Assembly (NCBI GenBank): GCA_029204225.1
Contig: CM055106.1
Location: forward strand, 43,110,368 to 43,174,367
Reading direction: 5' to 3'
DNA: 64,000 nt
DNA from: Diphasiastrum complanatum
Taxonomy: Eukaryota; Streptophyta; Lycopodiopsida; Lycopodiales; Lycopodiaceae
Shown piece by piece: positions 47,126-58,691 of the stretch. The notes beneath the pieces were generated by a model. That model had not been told where the DNA came from and ran no database searches. It saw only the letters and a program-made list of their open reading frames with translations. Numbering within the stretch: position 1 is the first letter of the stretch; each line of letters begins with the position of its first letter. Both the position numbers and the translations under genes were made by a program.

Positions 47126-49110
47126 GAGATTAGTGATGTGTAGAAAATTGGTTTTCATACGAGATTCAGATATCATGGATTCTTCGTGGTTCCTCTTGGT
47201 TTATTAAATGCACCTGCAACGTTTCAATACATTATGACTGATATTTTTCATTCGTATCTAGAAAAATTCGTAGTTGTAATTTTAGATGATATCTTCATCT
47301 ACGGTAGGACTCTTGAAGAGCATGTAAATCCAATGAAGACTGTTTTGCAGATTTTTTGAAGAGAAAATTTTTGTGCCTAAAAACAAAGTATGAATTCTTT
47401 AAGCATGAATTGATATACCTTGGTCATAAGATCTCCCCTTATGTGTTGAAGGTTGACGAAGATAGAATCAAGGTAGTGGTGGAATGGTCAATACTAAAAA
47501 CGGCCAAAGAAGTTAAATATTTTATGGGATTTACAATTTTCTTTCAAAATTTATAGATTATTATGCAAATGTTGCTGCACCTCTAAATAATTCAACTCAA
47601 GTTCGAGTAAATAACAATTAAAAAAAAGAGGTCAGCCTAGTCTATTGAGTGAAATGAATAATTGAGCCAATGCCTTGGAAAACTCAAAAGTTTGGCTATT
47701 TTTGCTTTATAGATCGCAAATGTAGATTTATCTTACATTGTTAGAATTGATGCAAATGATTTAATGATTGGAGCAGTTCTTTTGCAGAATAATAGGGCGA
47801 TAGCATTTGAGAGTAAGACATTCACTAGAACTCAATTGTGTTATAGAACTCAGGAAAATGGCTTATCTATTATGATCCATGCACTCAAAACTTGAAGAGA
47901 TTACTTGTATGGTAATAAGTTTATAGAGTATGTAGATTATCGGACTATGAAATAATTTTGCAATCAACATGATTTGAGGGGTTGAGGTTATGAAAGAATT
48001 TGATCATGAGATTTGATATATCAAATAAAACTCTAATCAAGTTGTAGATGCTCTTAGTCGGATCCGCAAATAAAATGAACCTTCATTCACCCAAGTTTTT
48101 ATAGATCTATATCTTTCATTGAGAGAAAAGTATGAAAATGATTTTCATTTTGAATGGAATTGAGATTGATTCACATGGATCTCAGCTAACCAAGGAAATA
48201 AGAAGATTATAGAACAATTCACTATTCGAAATGGATTACTATTTCCTAATGAAAAAAATATGTGTACTAGGGGATGATAAAGAAAGAGAAATGGTACCAT
48301 GAGCAGGTCATCAAGATATAGCATATGATTTTAAACTTGGTCAAAAGAGAGTTTTATTGGCCAAATCTCAAGCCATATGGTGAGTCTTATGTGGCTTAGT
48401 GTAAGCTTTGTCAAGTAGCCAAAGTAGAACACTTAAAGGCTGAAGGGTTATTACATTCCTTATATATCCCTCAGAAGAGATGGAAAAGTATATATATGGA
48501 TTTTGTAGTTGAACTTTAAAACATTCAATGGCAAGATGATTCTATATGGGTCATAGTGGACAGGTTAACTAAGTTAGCTAAGTTCATACCAATTAAGTAA
48601 ATTAAAGGCTTCATATTTAGTCCAGAACTTTGTTGAAAATTTATTCAGATTATATGGATTGCAAACTGATATTGTTAGTGAAAGAGATCCTAAGTTTACA
48701 GGTCACATCTAGTCAGCAATATACTATAAACTTGAAATATCTCCTAGTTTTTGTTCTATTGATTGTCCTAAATCATATGGACAGACTGAAAGAACTAATT
48801 AGACTATGGAGGATAGTTGGTAACATACATGTCTCACAGGCAGTCTCATTGAGAGGATTGCATTTCTTTAATTGAATTTGCTTATAATAGTAACAAACAT
48901 TCTGCTACAAGGTATAGTCCATTTATGTTTATGTACGGTTTTTAACCTAGATCTTCGGTTAATGTGTTAATATCCAGAAAGGTGTTGATATCTTGCATGA
49001 TATGCAAGAGATGTTGCAATTAGCACGTGAAAGCATCCGTAGTGCTCAGGCTAGAGCTACGCACTATCAGTGGTTTATACGAAGTTGTTCATCAACACCT
49101 AGTTAGAAAG
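47126..49110 (+). pseudogene. Ty3/gypsy pol relic (RT, RNase H, integrase)
   Basis: RT reads FRYHGFFVVPLGLLNAPATF with catalytic ILDDIFIYGRTLEEHV at 47278-47325. The connection KTKYEFFKHELIYLGHKIS runs from 47383, after a frameshift at about 47356. RNase H (IVRIDANDLMIGAVLLQ, FESKTFTRTQLCYR) is at 47735-47850 with stops. Integrase core remnants include IVSERDPKFTGHI near 48673 and SYGQTERTN near 48774. Many stops and frameshifts show a dead element. LTRs were not located. Confidence 0.8.
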
Positions 49111-49149
49111 ACAAATACATATTAAGCTCCTAGCCTTCCTAGTTAGCTT

Positions 49150-49377
49150 CATGCGATGTTCATTGTTCATAGTTGAAGACATCTTTCTTGATACAGTGAT
49201 TCACTACTCCTTGTCCACAAAATTTTTATTATCCAAAGTTCAAAGTTTTGGCCTTTGAACTTTTTTATCTCAACTTTGCTAATGTCTTCCATTTTTTTAA
49301 CACAAGATTCACTACCTAGTGTTTTCACTCAACAAATGCTCTACCACAGAACCAAGAAAACTTGCTCTAATACCAAA
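49150..49377 (-). pseudogene. Minus-strand copia gag start and primer-binding site
   Basis: On the minus strand TTGGTATTAGAGCAAG (about 49376-49361) is a copia primer-binding site. A leader and a gag start follow downstream at about 49290 (MEDISKVEIKKFKGQNFELW), matching the KF-G-NF-LWK gag motif. The rest of the element is missing; it abuts the gypsy relic. Confidence 0.6.
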
Positions 49378-49918
49378 TGAAAATATAGTTTGATACCAAA
49401 TGTAGATAGTAGAACAAATAGAATACAGAGAAACACCTCGAGATTGAATCTATGTAGTGCAAAAGACAGATTGTGCACACAATAAAGACATTGACAATAA
49501 CACAGTGATTTATCATGGGAAATCCTTTGGGGTAAGCCAAAAAAAAAAAGATCCACACTCTTTGTTGCATGACTATCTACTCTCTTATGTATTTGGATGC
49601 AACCTAATATAACTAATATGTTTGCGTGGCTGGAACATAACCTTGAAATTAGGCATGTAGTAATCAAAGGGAAGGATCACACATGGCGCAAATATTGAAG
49701 CTTTGATTTCATCAAGGCCTACAAACTTGCACTTGTTTATAAATATCTCAGACCTAGAAACTTGTCACTCATCTTTTAGAATTAGGTACACTATGGTTCT
49801 AAAAGTTCTAGAAATTAGACATAGGCCCCTTGCATTCTTGCAAAATTACTTACTTAGGAGAGCAAAAACTGGGGCTTTGACTTAGTCAAACCCTACATAT
49901 TTGCAATCTTGTGTGTAT
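49378..49918 (-). mobile_element. Probable LTR of the minus-strand copia fragment
   Basis: Starts on the plus strand with TGAAAATATAG, directly next to the primer-binding site. It contains ATCATGGGAAATCCTTTGGGG, typical of copia LTRs. An internal duplication (about 49645-49735 and 49808-49910) shares GAAATTAG-CAT and GCTTTGA-TT-(G/A)TCAA-GCCTACA-like words. The outer boundary is not determined. Confidence 0.45.
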
Positions 49919-49924
49919 CATTTT

Positions 49925-50005
49925 AATGATATTTTCTCAAATATTGGATTCTAATGATATTTTCTCAAATATTGGATTTTAATGATATCTTCTCAAATTT
50001 TGGCC
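49925..50005. repeat. 28-bp tandem repeat x3
   Basis: AATGATATTTTCTCAAATAT and the following bases occur at 49925, 49953 and 49981; the third unit is slightly diverged. Confidence 0.9.
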
Positions 50006-51120
50006 AACTGTAAACGATGCATATATGTAACTCATGCAAAGTGCTAAACACATTCTTCGCTTAGCACATCGTGTTGAACTTTTGCTAGGCTTATAGGGCC
50101 GATTGAATTGTCATGAGAAGGAAAAATATCCATGAAGGCCAAGGTGGGTGCAAATGTAGTATATCAAGTAAGGGGCTCGTGACATCACCAAAAGAAAAGG
50201 ATAGAAACCTAGAAATAGGGGAGACTATGGTAACTATGTTGTTATTGCAACAATTATGGAGGTGGTGGTTGTATGTGTGACCATTGTCAAAATTGTGACT
50301 ATGTTGGAAAATGAGCATAATATCTATCCAAGTGATGTGGTGAGTGGAGAAGAATCCAACTCAAAAGAACCATCAAATAGAAAGTGTTAAACAAAGCATC
50401 ACAAATTGTATGCAAAAAAAGTAAGGATGACACAACCAAATATCAATGCATAAATTGTATCCAAGATTTAAATAGTTTAATAAAAGGTTGATCCCATTAT
50501 ACTTAGAACATGTATAGATAATCAAAAATAGATAAAAAGAAAACAATCATAATCAATATATCAACAACACTATGCCAAATCTAGATGCTATAACTAGCAT
50601 ACATACAAAGATAGAAAAGGATCTATTACATAAATATAAATGATTCCTACTTCTATTTGTTGGGAGCTCCCATAGGTCTCCAAGATATGATGTATGCGGT
50701 CCAATCCACATCTTCGCAATACATCTTGGAGGTGTGTCCCTCCACTTCTATTGACCCTAGCTCAAGATACATCAAGATGGATGGTGTAGATTGATTCTGT
50801 GTGCAACCACTAAGAAATGAGATATTTGCATGTCAAGTGGTAGATAACTTCTAAAAAGCTTATGCAAATATAGAGGAGGACCCAAATTTTCATATTATTT
50901 CACAACAATGAACATGGTGATGAATATGCACATGATTGACGTGGTGAATAAGTATAGATATAATTGTACATGCGAATGCAATGGTTTCTACATGCTCTAA
51001 ATGTGAAAACCACCTTCACAGAAAGATGTGATGGAGAAGTAGAATAGGTGGTTTGTAAGATGTCGGCCACGAAACTGGCCAAGACAAGAGTAGGAACATT
51101 TTTTGTTGTTGGCAGTTCCT
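50006..51120. other. Spacer
   Basis: Short frames on the minus strand (50091-50318, 50900-51082) lack family features. Confidence 0.4.
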
Positions 51121-51135
51121 CTCAATCTAATAATG

Positions 51136-51157
51136 CTTCTTGGTTTCCAATGGAAGG
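51136..51157 (-). mobile_element. 22-bp 5'-truncated mini-SINE copy with 15-bp target-site duplication
   Basis: CTCAATCTAATAATG flanks it exactly on both sides (51121-51135 and 51158-51172). The 22 inserted bases begin CTTCTTGGTTTCCAA, identical to the start of the 86-bp element at 38171 read on the plus strand, which is its 3' end. The next three bases (CTC) fit both element and target, so the truncation junction has 3-bp microhomology. Confidence 0.75.
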
Positions 51158-51172
51158 CTCAATCTAATAATG

Positions 51173-52740
51173 AATAAGGTCAATGATAAGCCCTCCTCCA
51201 ATCACCCGATGGGCTTGTTGAGAGTTGTGCAAAGTTCTTGCCATCCTTGTGGATGATTTATTTTGCTTACGTGAACTTTTTGAGAACCCTCCCCTTAAAG
51301 TAGTCACTGTTTTGTGTTTTATTATGTCTTGTTCTAAGTCGTCATTAAAGGAAATACATTTGTGAGCAACACCATGTAGGCGTCTTCTTACGTCTTTCAT
51401 GAACATGTCCCCAAGCAAGCCAAACAATTTCACCTTCCATGTATCCCTATTGGTTAAGTGCTATAACATCGGCACGACACACTACTAGACGGTTCTATCA
51501 ATTATCACAATTCGTTACCCATGCACGATTTACGATTTTTTTTTCTAAATCCTTTACATATGACCAACCTTGTCACTTTGTAAGATGCATTTTATTTCTC
51601 CACACTTGCAACCGGCAAGAAACGACTCTCACACCATACAACAACCAATCATTAACCTACAAATTTTGAGCATTGAACAACCAAACATGTTTGGCCAAGT
51701 AGTTTGATCCCTCTCGAAAAAGGCCATTGACCTCTCTTTGATCACTAGCATAGGCTTTTTGTTAGCTCAAACTCGAATTTCTCTCTCCCATTATTAAAAG
51801 TTGGAGTTTCCTATGAACCTTTATAGTTGGGAGTCCTTTTTCACACTCATAAGCAATATGAGTACCAAGAACCTTTTCATTGTCGTCATTCATATCGACA
51901 CATGCTTCCTAGTGATCACAATCTTTGTCGTTAAACATGTCCATTTCCTCCATCGTACCGCCATCATTGGCGAGCTCTATGCCCCTAACTACAAGATTTG
52001 CTGATGTTCTATACTAGTGCAATATGCCTCGAAATATTTTAAACAATGGCACACAATCACTTATTTAGTACATTCACTCACTATAGATTTTGATGATAAA
52101 TTGTGGAAACCTTAGCGATCACTTCATTGTATAATTTTCTTTCCTAAAAAAAGTAAGTAAAACGCCATTGAAAAAAGTCTAACCCATGAAAATTTGCATG
52201 GACGTGTCTTCCAAAGCCTACTTATAGTAGTTGATGTGTAGTCAATGTGTTCAACAAAAGTTCCATGGATTGCATGACAATCCTTGGATTCTATGTAATA
52301 TGCACCATTCATGATTCATTTACCAATCGACATATTTTTTTGTAGTGCCGGTGGGTGTAGTAGGTGAAAATTGTAAAACATTTTACTATTTGTCCCTTTT
52401 GTTTCTTCTTTACTATACAAATGAACTTTGTCCATAATGCTTGGATCGCACTTAAAATAGATTTGACACTCGCTCACTCTCACTTGCTCATTCTCTCCCA
52501 CACCCACCCACCATGCTTTGATGATGGATATCATTTTTTAATCATATCTACCTTTCCTCTCTCTCTTTCACAAGCCTACCTATAGCCCTTCTATCCCTGT
52601 TGTGTGTTTACAGCCTATCTATCTCCTATTATCTCTACCAAATCCTCCCTCATTAAATCATACTTGGAGTCTTCATAAAGTGCCAGCTCGGTGGCTTTCA
52701 GGCCAGGTCATCATCCACCATATAAATATTGTTTTGGCCA
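51173..52740. other. Spacer
   Basis: Only short frames on both strands, none with family features. CCATATAAATATTG at about 52718 is TATA-like and precedes the GC-rich island. Confidence 0.4.
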
Positions 52741-53425
52741 CCTGTTCTTTTTCTTTTGGAGGCATGAGAGGGCCCCCCGCGTGTCATGTTCCCCAGTTTG
52801 GGCTACCCCCCGCTCCCCCTGGGCCCTTTCGCCTTCCTTGTAGCCGCGATCTCTAATTCACGTTACTATTTCAAGCTAGCCATCGATCTAGTTGCAGTGA
52901 GCGTCAGATGTGGACACGTTTGCATGGATCGACCATCGCACGATCTCCACGTTGCAGCTCTGACTCGTGGCAAGCATCCAAGTGGGCGGACGGAAAGTGC
53001 GCCGTGCCATTAAGCCACGCCACACGGCTTTTCTCTTTCTCTTTTGGTTTCTCTTTTTGTTTTGTTTCTTGGTGGATCGCATTTGCCGACGACGAACTCC
53101 GCTCCTCGCCGTCATTTGTTGGATCGTTGGCTTGCGGGCTGGTTTCTGCTTGCGCAATGCTATGATCTGCTGCAGTTAGGCAGAGGAGTCAACATTGATG
53201 TCCATGAAAGAATGGCTAGCGGTTAAAAAATGCTTCAAGAAATGTGGTTGCTGTTATGATGCGTTGCACAATTCTCATAAATTATTGGTGGAAGTTAAGG
53301 TCATGAATCGTTCTGCCTGACCTCAACATACATTGAGGCGGGTGAGCAGAACGGGCCTCGGGAAACCGAGACGCGTTTGAAGGTGCGGATATCTTTTGCC
53401 ATCGCTGTAAGACGTGGGAGCTTGA
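52741..53425. other. GC-rich island of unknown function
   Basis: Markedly richer in G and C, with more CpG, than the surrounding spacer. It contains several overlapping frames on both strands (52786-53226) without family features. It could be the promoter and leader of an undetected gene or a foreign insertion. A (GA)n tract follows at 53425-53473. Confidence 0.45.
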
Positions 53426-53473
53426 GAGAGAGAGAGAGATAGGGAGAGAGGGAAGAGAAAGAGAGAGAGAGAG

Positions 53474-55198
53474 CACTAATCTTGCGCCTTATTTCAATTG
53501 TAGTTGCATATTCTTAACTTGCAGTTCAATTTTTATCAGCTAACGAAAAAAGTGAAACAATGCTTTTCATCTACCTACTTATCCATATATAAGTTCATTA
53601 TAGGTCTAGTGCCATTGGCCAAACGCCCACTGAACAATCTATGAGCGAGTTTCTTGACACATTGCGCTATTCATGTGTATAGATGGCTCTTGAATATGAA
53701 AAATTGAAATTTATTCAGTGAAATTTGAAAAAGTTTCTTGTAGCAAGGACTTGAAATACAATGATTACAATAACAAAGTTTACGATGATATCCTTTCCAC
53801 CTCAATTTAATTGGTTTTGACCTAATATTACTGTCTAAGGTAATTCGGAAGGATTATACAGGCCCTCAATTGAGAAACAAATTTCATGCAGGTAACTAGG
53901 GTTATATTTCACATATTCAATTCCATTTTTTCTCTAAGGTCCAAATGTGATATCAATTATGCACACATTCCGCAATCCCCAAAATTAGATACATGCTAAG
54001 TATGTTGTAGAAAAATTTAGGGGTTGGAAGTGGACATTGAGTATACTTGTAGAATGATTCTGACTTTGGAATGAAGAGCCTTTGCATAGTTTTCTATTGT
54101 GATATTTTATAGAAGGGGTGGATTTTACTTAACTTTGATTTGTAGAAATTGTCCCCCCTCTTAACACTAAATTGCAACTAAAAGCACTGATAGCAACCAT
54201 AGATTCTAAACCTTGACTCAAAATCTGAGTTTGGAAAGGTTGATTTGGAAAAATCATTTAATGTTTTGTACCTTTCCTCTTTCATATGGACATTAGGATA
54301 TGCAATTTCCAAGGTTTTGCAAAAAAAATGTTACAGGGTAAATGTACCATCACAAGCTTGTTTGCTTAATTGTGTTGATGTAAAAGGTTTTTGAAAATGA
54401 AAACGTAACCATTGTGAGGGTTCAAGGAATGAGTGGTGATTGAAAATGCTATCTTTAAGAAATCTTAGTTTGACATTCTGTTGGGAAGGTGAAAATACGT
54501 GCAGCGAATTCTTATTGGAATGTAGATAGTCTTGCAGGAAATACAACCTTGTGCGATTGCTCTAGCTACGTAGCCGCGAAAACGTGCTGATTAGGAGACA
54601 TCGTAATCGATAAATGACCATGCGTAGAATCCTCATCTAAATCAAAATTTGGCCTGGCCTTGCTATAAGTTACATTCCTTGACACTCTATAGCTGAATCT
54701 CATCTAGAATAGCAGGAGGTAGAGGCCTGTTGAACCATACCCGATCACTAATAGTAATGATATCCTTCTAACATAATTGATCAATAACAATATCAATAGT
54801 AGAAAAACTGTGCCAGCCATACAATGTGGCTCATCCGACTGCTCTAGATATGCATGCTCTACCATTTGTAGCATCTGAAACAATAGCTTGTAGCATCTGA
54901 AATAATAACAAGAACGGATGAAGACTAATGAAATGATGTATCCAAGCATACCTAATTTTGAACTATAGAACCAATGGGAGAATCAAGAAGATCGTCTACT
55001 GTAGCCAGAGTCTTTGTAGCATCTAGATCATGCACAAGAACCTCATCTCTAATCCATGACTTATCTCCCTAACCTTGCACATGACAAATATCTTGGTCAG
55101 CTACTAGAGCAGAAACAACATGGTGAATCACCTAATAGATACATAGCATGAAAATTCAGCCAAAAAGGTAAGCATCTTGTCTATATGTCTCCGACCAA
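53474..55198. other. Spacer
   Basis: AT-rich. AACAATAGCTTGTAGCATCTGAAA- is locally repeated near 54865-54905 (TAGCATCTGAAA twice). No gene was recognised. Confidence 0.4.
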
Positions 55199-55460
55199 GA
55201 TTAAGCTACACCTCGAAAGAAGAAAACAACAAACGTGATCCTAAAAGCATCGCTGATGTTTTCTAGATAGATCACAAAATAGGACACTAATGATTTTATC
55301 CAATTTGCCAATTCAATGTCGTCAAAGGACCCATAGTAGATAGGAATAAGGCAAAGAAATGATGAACACAGGATGAATTGAAAATATGCCCTAAAAAAAT
55401 GCAAGTGGAAGTCGTCAAACTTGTATTTTTTTTTTCTATTTTTTTTTTCAACACTCATAA
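55199..55460 (-). pseudogene. Retroelement gag relic
   Basis: The minus frame reads FDDIELANWIKSLVSYFVIY, then a segment ending FRGVA. It fits the retrotransposon gag pattern of WI-L--F, an alpha-helical stretch and a terminal (E/R)G-A. It ends in a stop and is followed by decayed sequence. LTRs and pol were not found. Confidence 0.45.
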
Positions 55461-56570
55461 AAGTGATTTAGATGAAACAAACACAAGTAAATAAAAAAGA
55501 ACATAGAAGAGGAAAGACAAAAGAAATGGTAAAGAAAAAATGAGAAGAAATGCTAGCTACAATTTTGAAAAAGTGGAAATCTCAATAAAGTCGTAAGCAC
55601 AACCATTGTAAAAGTATGTATCAAGACACTATCGAGGGAGCGAATTGTTTAGATCTACACAAAAATACTAATAGGCTGAAAAAGGAGTACTACAAATGTG
55701 GTGAATGTATGCTGAAAAATCAGCAAGTGTACATGAAGCCAAATCAGTGTTGAAACCTTCCAAAATAGGCATTAGATGGGGATAGAGGTTGTCCCACATA
55801 TGTTGCAAATTTGAATTTGCAAAAAGAACATTAAAAGTGTGAAATCACCTTCAAAAGGTAGGCATGTGATGTCAATGTAGGCTGTCCTTTGTCATGCAAA
55901 CCCTCTTTGAAGCAAAACCTTAAAAGTGGAATATCTTGAAATAGAGATCTACGATTAATGATTTGTAAAGTTTATTGCACTTGTTGGTTAGTAGAGAATG
56001 AAATGATTCACTCAGCATCAAAGCAAAATATGTCTGTAGAAAGTAGGACATTCCCCTATTTTGACTAAACATCAAGCCTCAAGATCTTTTGATAGAAAAC
56101 TCTGGTTGACAGGCTTGAAAGTGTAATGAACTTTTTTTCAAATACAAAAGATGATAAAGATCCACATGAAATCTTAAACAAAATCTTACAAAACAAAAAT
56201 GGAATATTCTAGTTTGACCAACGTTTGACTTTGCAATAACTTCAAATTCTAGCAAGTAAAAAAGGATAGAAATTGGATTTTAAGGCCTATAGGACAACAT
56301 AACACACGTAAGTCCACACGGAAGAGGAATAGAAAGGTGTTGCTCGTGAAATGTAAAAGTATCTCCTTCGGTCAAAACTTTTGATTTTGTCATGATTTTT
56401 GAAATAGAGCTCTAATCAATGTGCCATTTGCTTGTAGATGCGCTTTGATCTTGTGCTCCTAAAAATCTATTTAGTTCCAGTTTTTTTTCGCAAACAGTAT
56501 GAAAAAGATGATCTTCAAAAGTAAACAATTGGGGTTTTTAGAAAACGGAACCTGCCAACCAATGATTCAT
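55461..56570. other. Spacer
   Basis: Nothing recognisable. Confidence 0.4.
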
Positions 56571-56579
56571 CGAAATGTG

Positions 56580-56665
56580 TTTCAAATGAAGAAACGCATT
56601 TGAAACGCCCCGTTGGAAATGAGCCCGTTTTGACACGGGCCCATTTCGAAACGCGTTTCTTATAT
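56580..56665. repeat. Hairpin-rich block with GAAACGC motifs
   Basis: GAAATGAGCCCG (56616-56627) pairs with CGGGCCCATTTC (56636-56647) at 11 of 12 positions over an 8-base loop. It is flanked by GAAACGCATTTGAAACGCC and the palindrome GAAACGCGTTTC. A related TTCAAACGCGTTTCT lies at 57040-57054. Confidence 0.7.
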
Positions 56666-58691
56666 TCGACGACCGCTAAAACTCTCACGAGCTTAACTTC
56701 TTGCTCTCATACAAGACTCTTAAGATGATGATGGTCGTGTCTTTGCATACTTCCTGAAATTCGAATGCACTTGAGCATGATTTCTCAAGGCCATAAGCTC
56801 TGTGCTAGCATGAATAGATTCTCGCAGCCTTATAACCTATCCATGACAATGTCAATAATTGACTGAGGAAAGCGACCATACACAGTTTCTCCTCTTGAAA
56901 TTGCATTCTCTTGAGCATTCTCATGAAATTGGATGTATCTACTTGGTACTAATCTTTCTATGAGATGTCTAAAACCCATAAAAACACGTTTAAAAAAAAA
57001 ACCCTAAAAAAATTTCCCATTTCGAATGTGAACCTCCTGTTTCAAACGCGTTTCTAAATGACCCTATGAAAGATTGTGGCCAACAAAGCAAATTGCTTCA
57101 TTAATTTCTTCTAATTTTTAGGAAACCAATGCAACCGACAAAACTCAATTTTGATCACAAACAAGAAAGTTATGGTGAAAAATGTCTTTTGAGAGCTAGA
57201 GAGAGAAAATGGCTAGAGGATAGAATGGCAAGAGAAAGAAAATCGGCAACTAAAGAAGGCATGAAAGTGCTTCAATACCATGTTATGAACACAATCAAAT
57301 GTATTGATATCAATAAAGCATGAATAGACAATTCGTGAAGCAAATGATAGTTTCCTACAAAGAGTGACCCTACAAAATATATCAATGAGTTATTCCACGA
57401 AGAGCTCAAGCAATACCAATTAATAAGCTAAGAAATGAGTGTTCCTAATGCCTATTTATAGTTCTTTGAGGAATCCTATCAGTAAAATTCAAATAATTAG
57501 GGGAGACAAAACTGCTAGAGGGAAAAGGCTTGCCCTCCTACAAGATCTCCACTCTAGATAATTAACTAATAAAAGTTGTTACTGTGGCCAACATGAGTAA
57601 AAAAGCTGTGGCCATCATAAGGAATACAAATGACAAGTTGCAAGGCATAAATATATTGCTAGATGGACTAGACACCATAACAACAAGGAGTGAAATGCTG
57701 ATTTTAGACTAGAATTATTTCAGATAGTAGTTTCATGCTATATTTGATTATGAAGATATTATCAGTTTTGTCAAAGACATAACCATACGTACAATCTTTT
57801 GCAATTTGGCTTTCCGCATTTATAAAGTTGAGATTTTTTCTATTTGCTATTGAACTGTTGGTCATAAATATGCCAAATTTGAAGTAATTGACTGATTCTG
57901 GTTACATGATTTGGCAGTTTCTGAAATTCAGAAGCATGAGCTGCATTGCTGAGAACTTGTAGGGGAAACATCCATGGGTGTCATGTGTCGTGGATTTCTG
58001 ATTTTGTTTTGTGTTATGGGTACTTGGCCATCCAGTAGCACCTTGTAGAGTGCAACTATGCCATTTCCGGCATCATCTGCTGATAAAAGTGCGGAATAAC
58101 ATTGTGGCTTCGAGAGTTATATCACTAAACAGGTGACTCTGATACTGCAAAGGGTCGTATTATCATAAAATGGATTTGACTATTTGCCCGGCTACCTCCT
58201 GGAGCTGCTGATTACAGAAGAAACATATGGAGGCTACATATGAACCCAGAATTTTTTGTTCAAGTGCATCATCCTGATAATGTGAGGTCAAGAATTCAGA
58301 ATTTTCCCTTTTCCCAACCAGTGGGAAGTTGCAGAAATCTTTTTAAAGTTTGTTACCAGATAATTCAACATGCCATTGAAGCCAAACTCCTCAGTTTACC
58401 CAAAAGACATTATTTACAGACTCAAGCATGTTGGTTTTCTTTAGCACAGGATTGAAGGACTTCAAAGCAGATCCCACCTAATGCCATCCAGTTGTTGAAA
58501 TAAAGTTTTAACAACTATCTGTGCTGTAATAAACTTCAATATCCGAGCTTTATGTTTTTCCCTGCTAAGTGCTGTCATATGCATGGAATGACGAGCATTT
58601 ATCCTTATGGAATGATCAATGACTTTATCTAGGGTGACTTTTGTTATATATCACCTTGCTGCCATTGACTTTGTAATGAGAACAGTTAAAA
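56666..58691 (+). other. Spacer and probable 5' region of the glycine-rich protein gene
   Basis: No protein was recognised. A donor-like AAACAG|GTGACT at about 58131 could end a noncoding first exon. Frames at 57129-57323 and 58240-58455 lack family features. Confidence 0.35.

Noticed and set aside
52602-53226. Six overlapping frames in the GC-rich island
   Set aside because: None shows a domain, conserved start or splice pattern. High GC lowers stop frequency.
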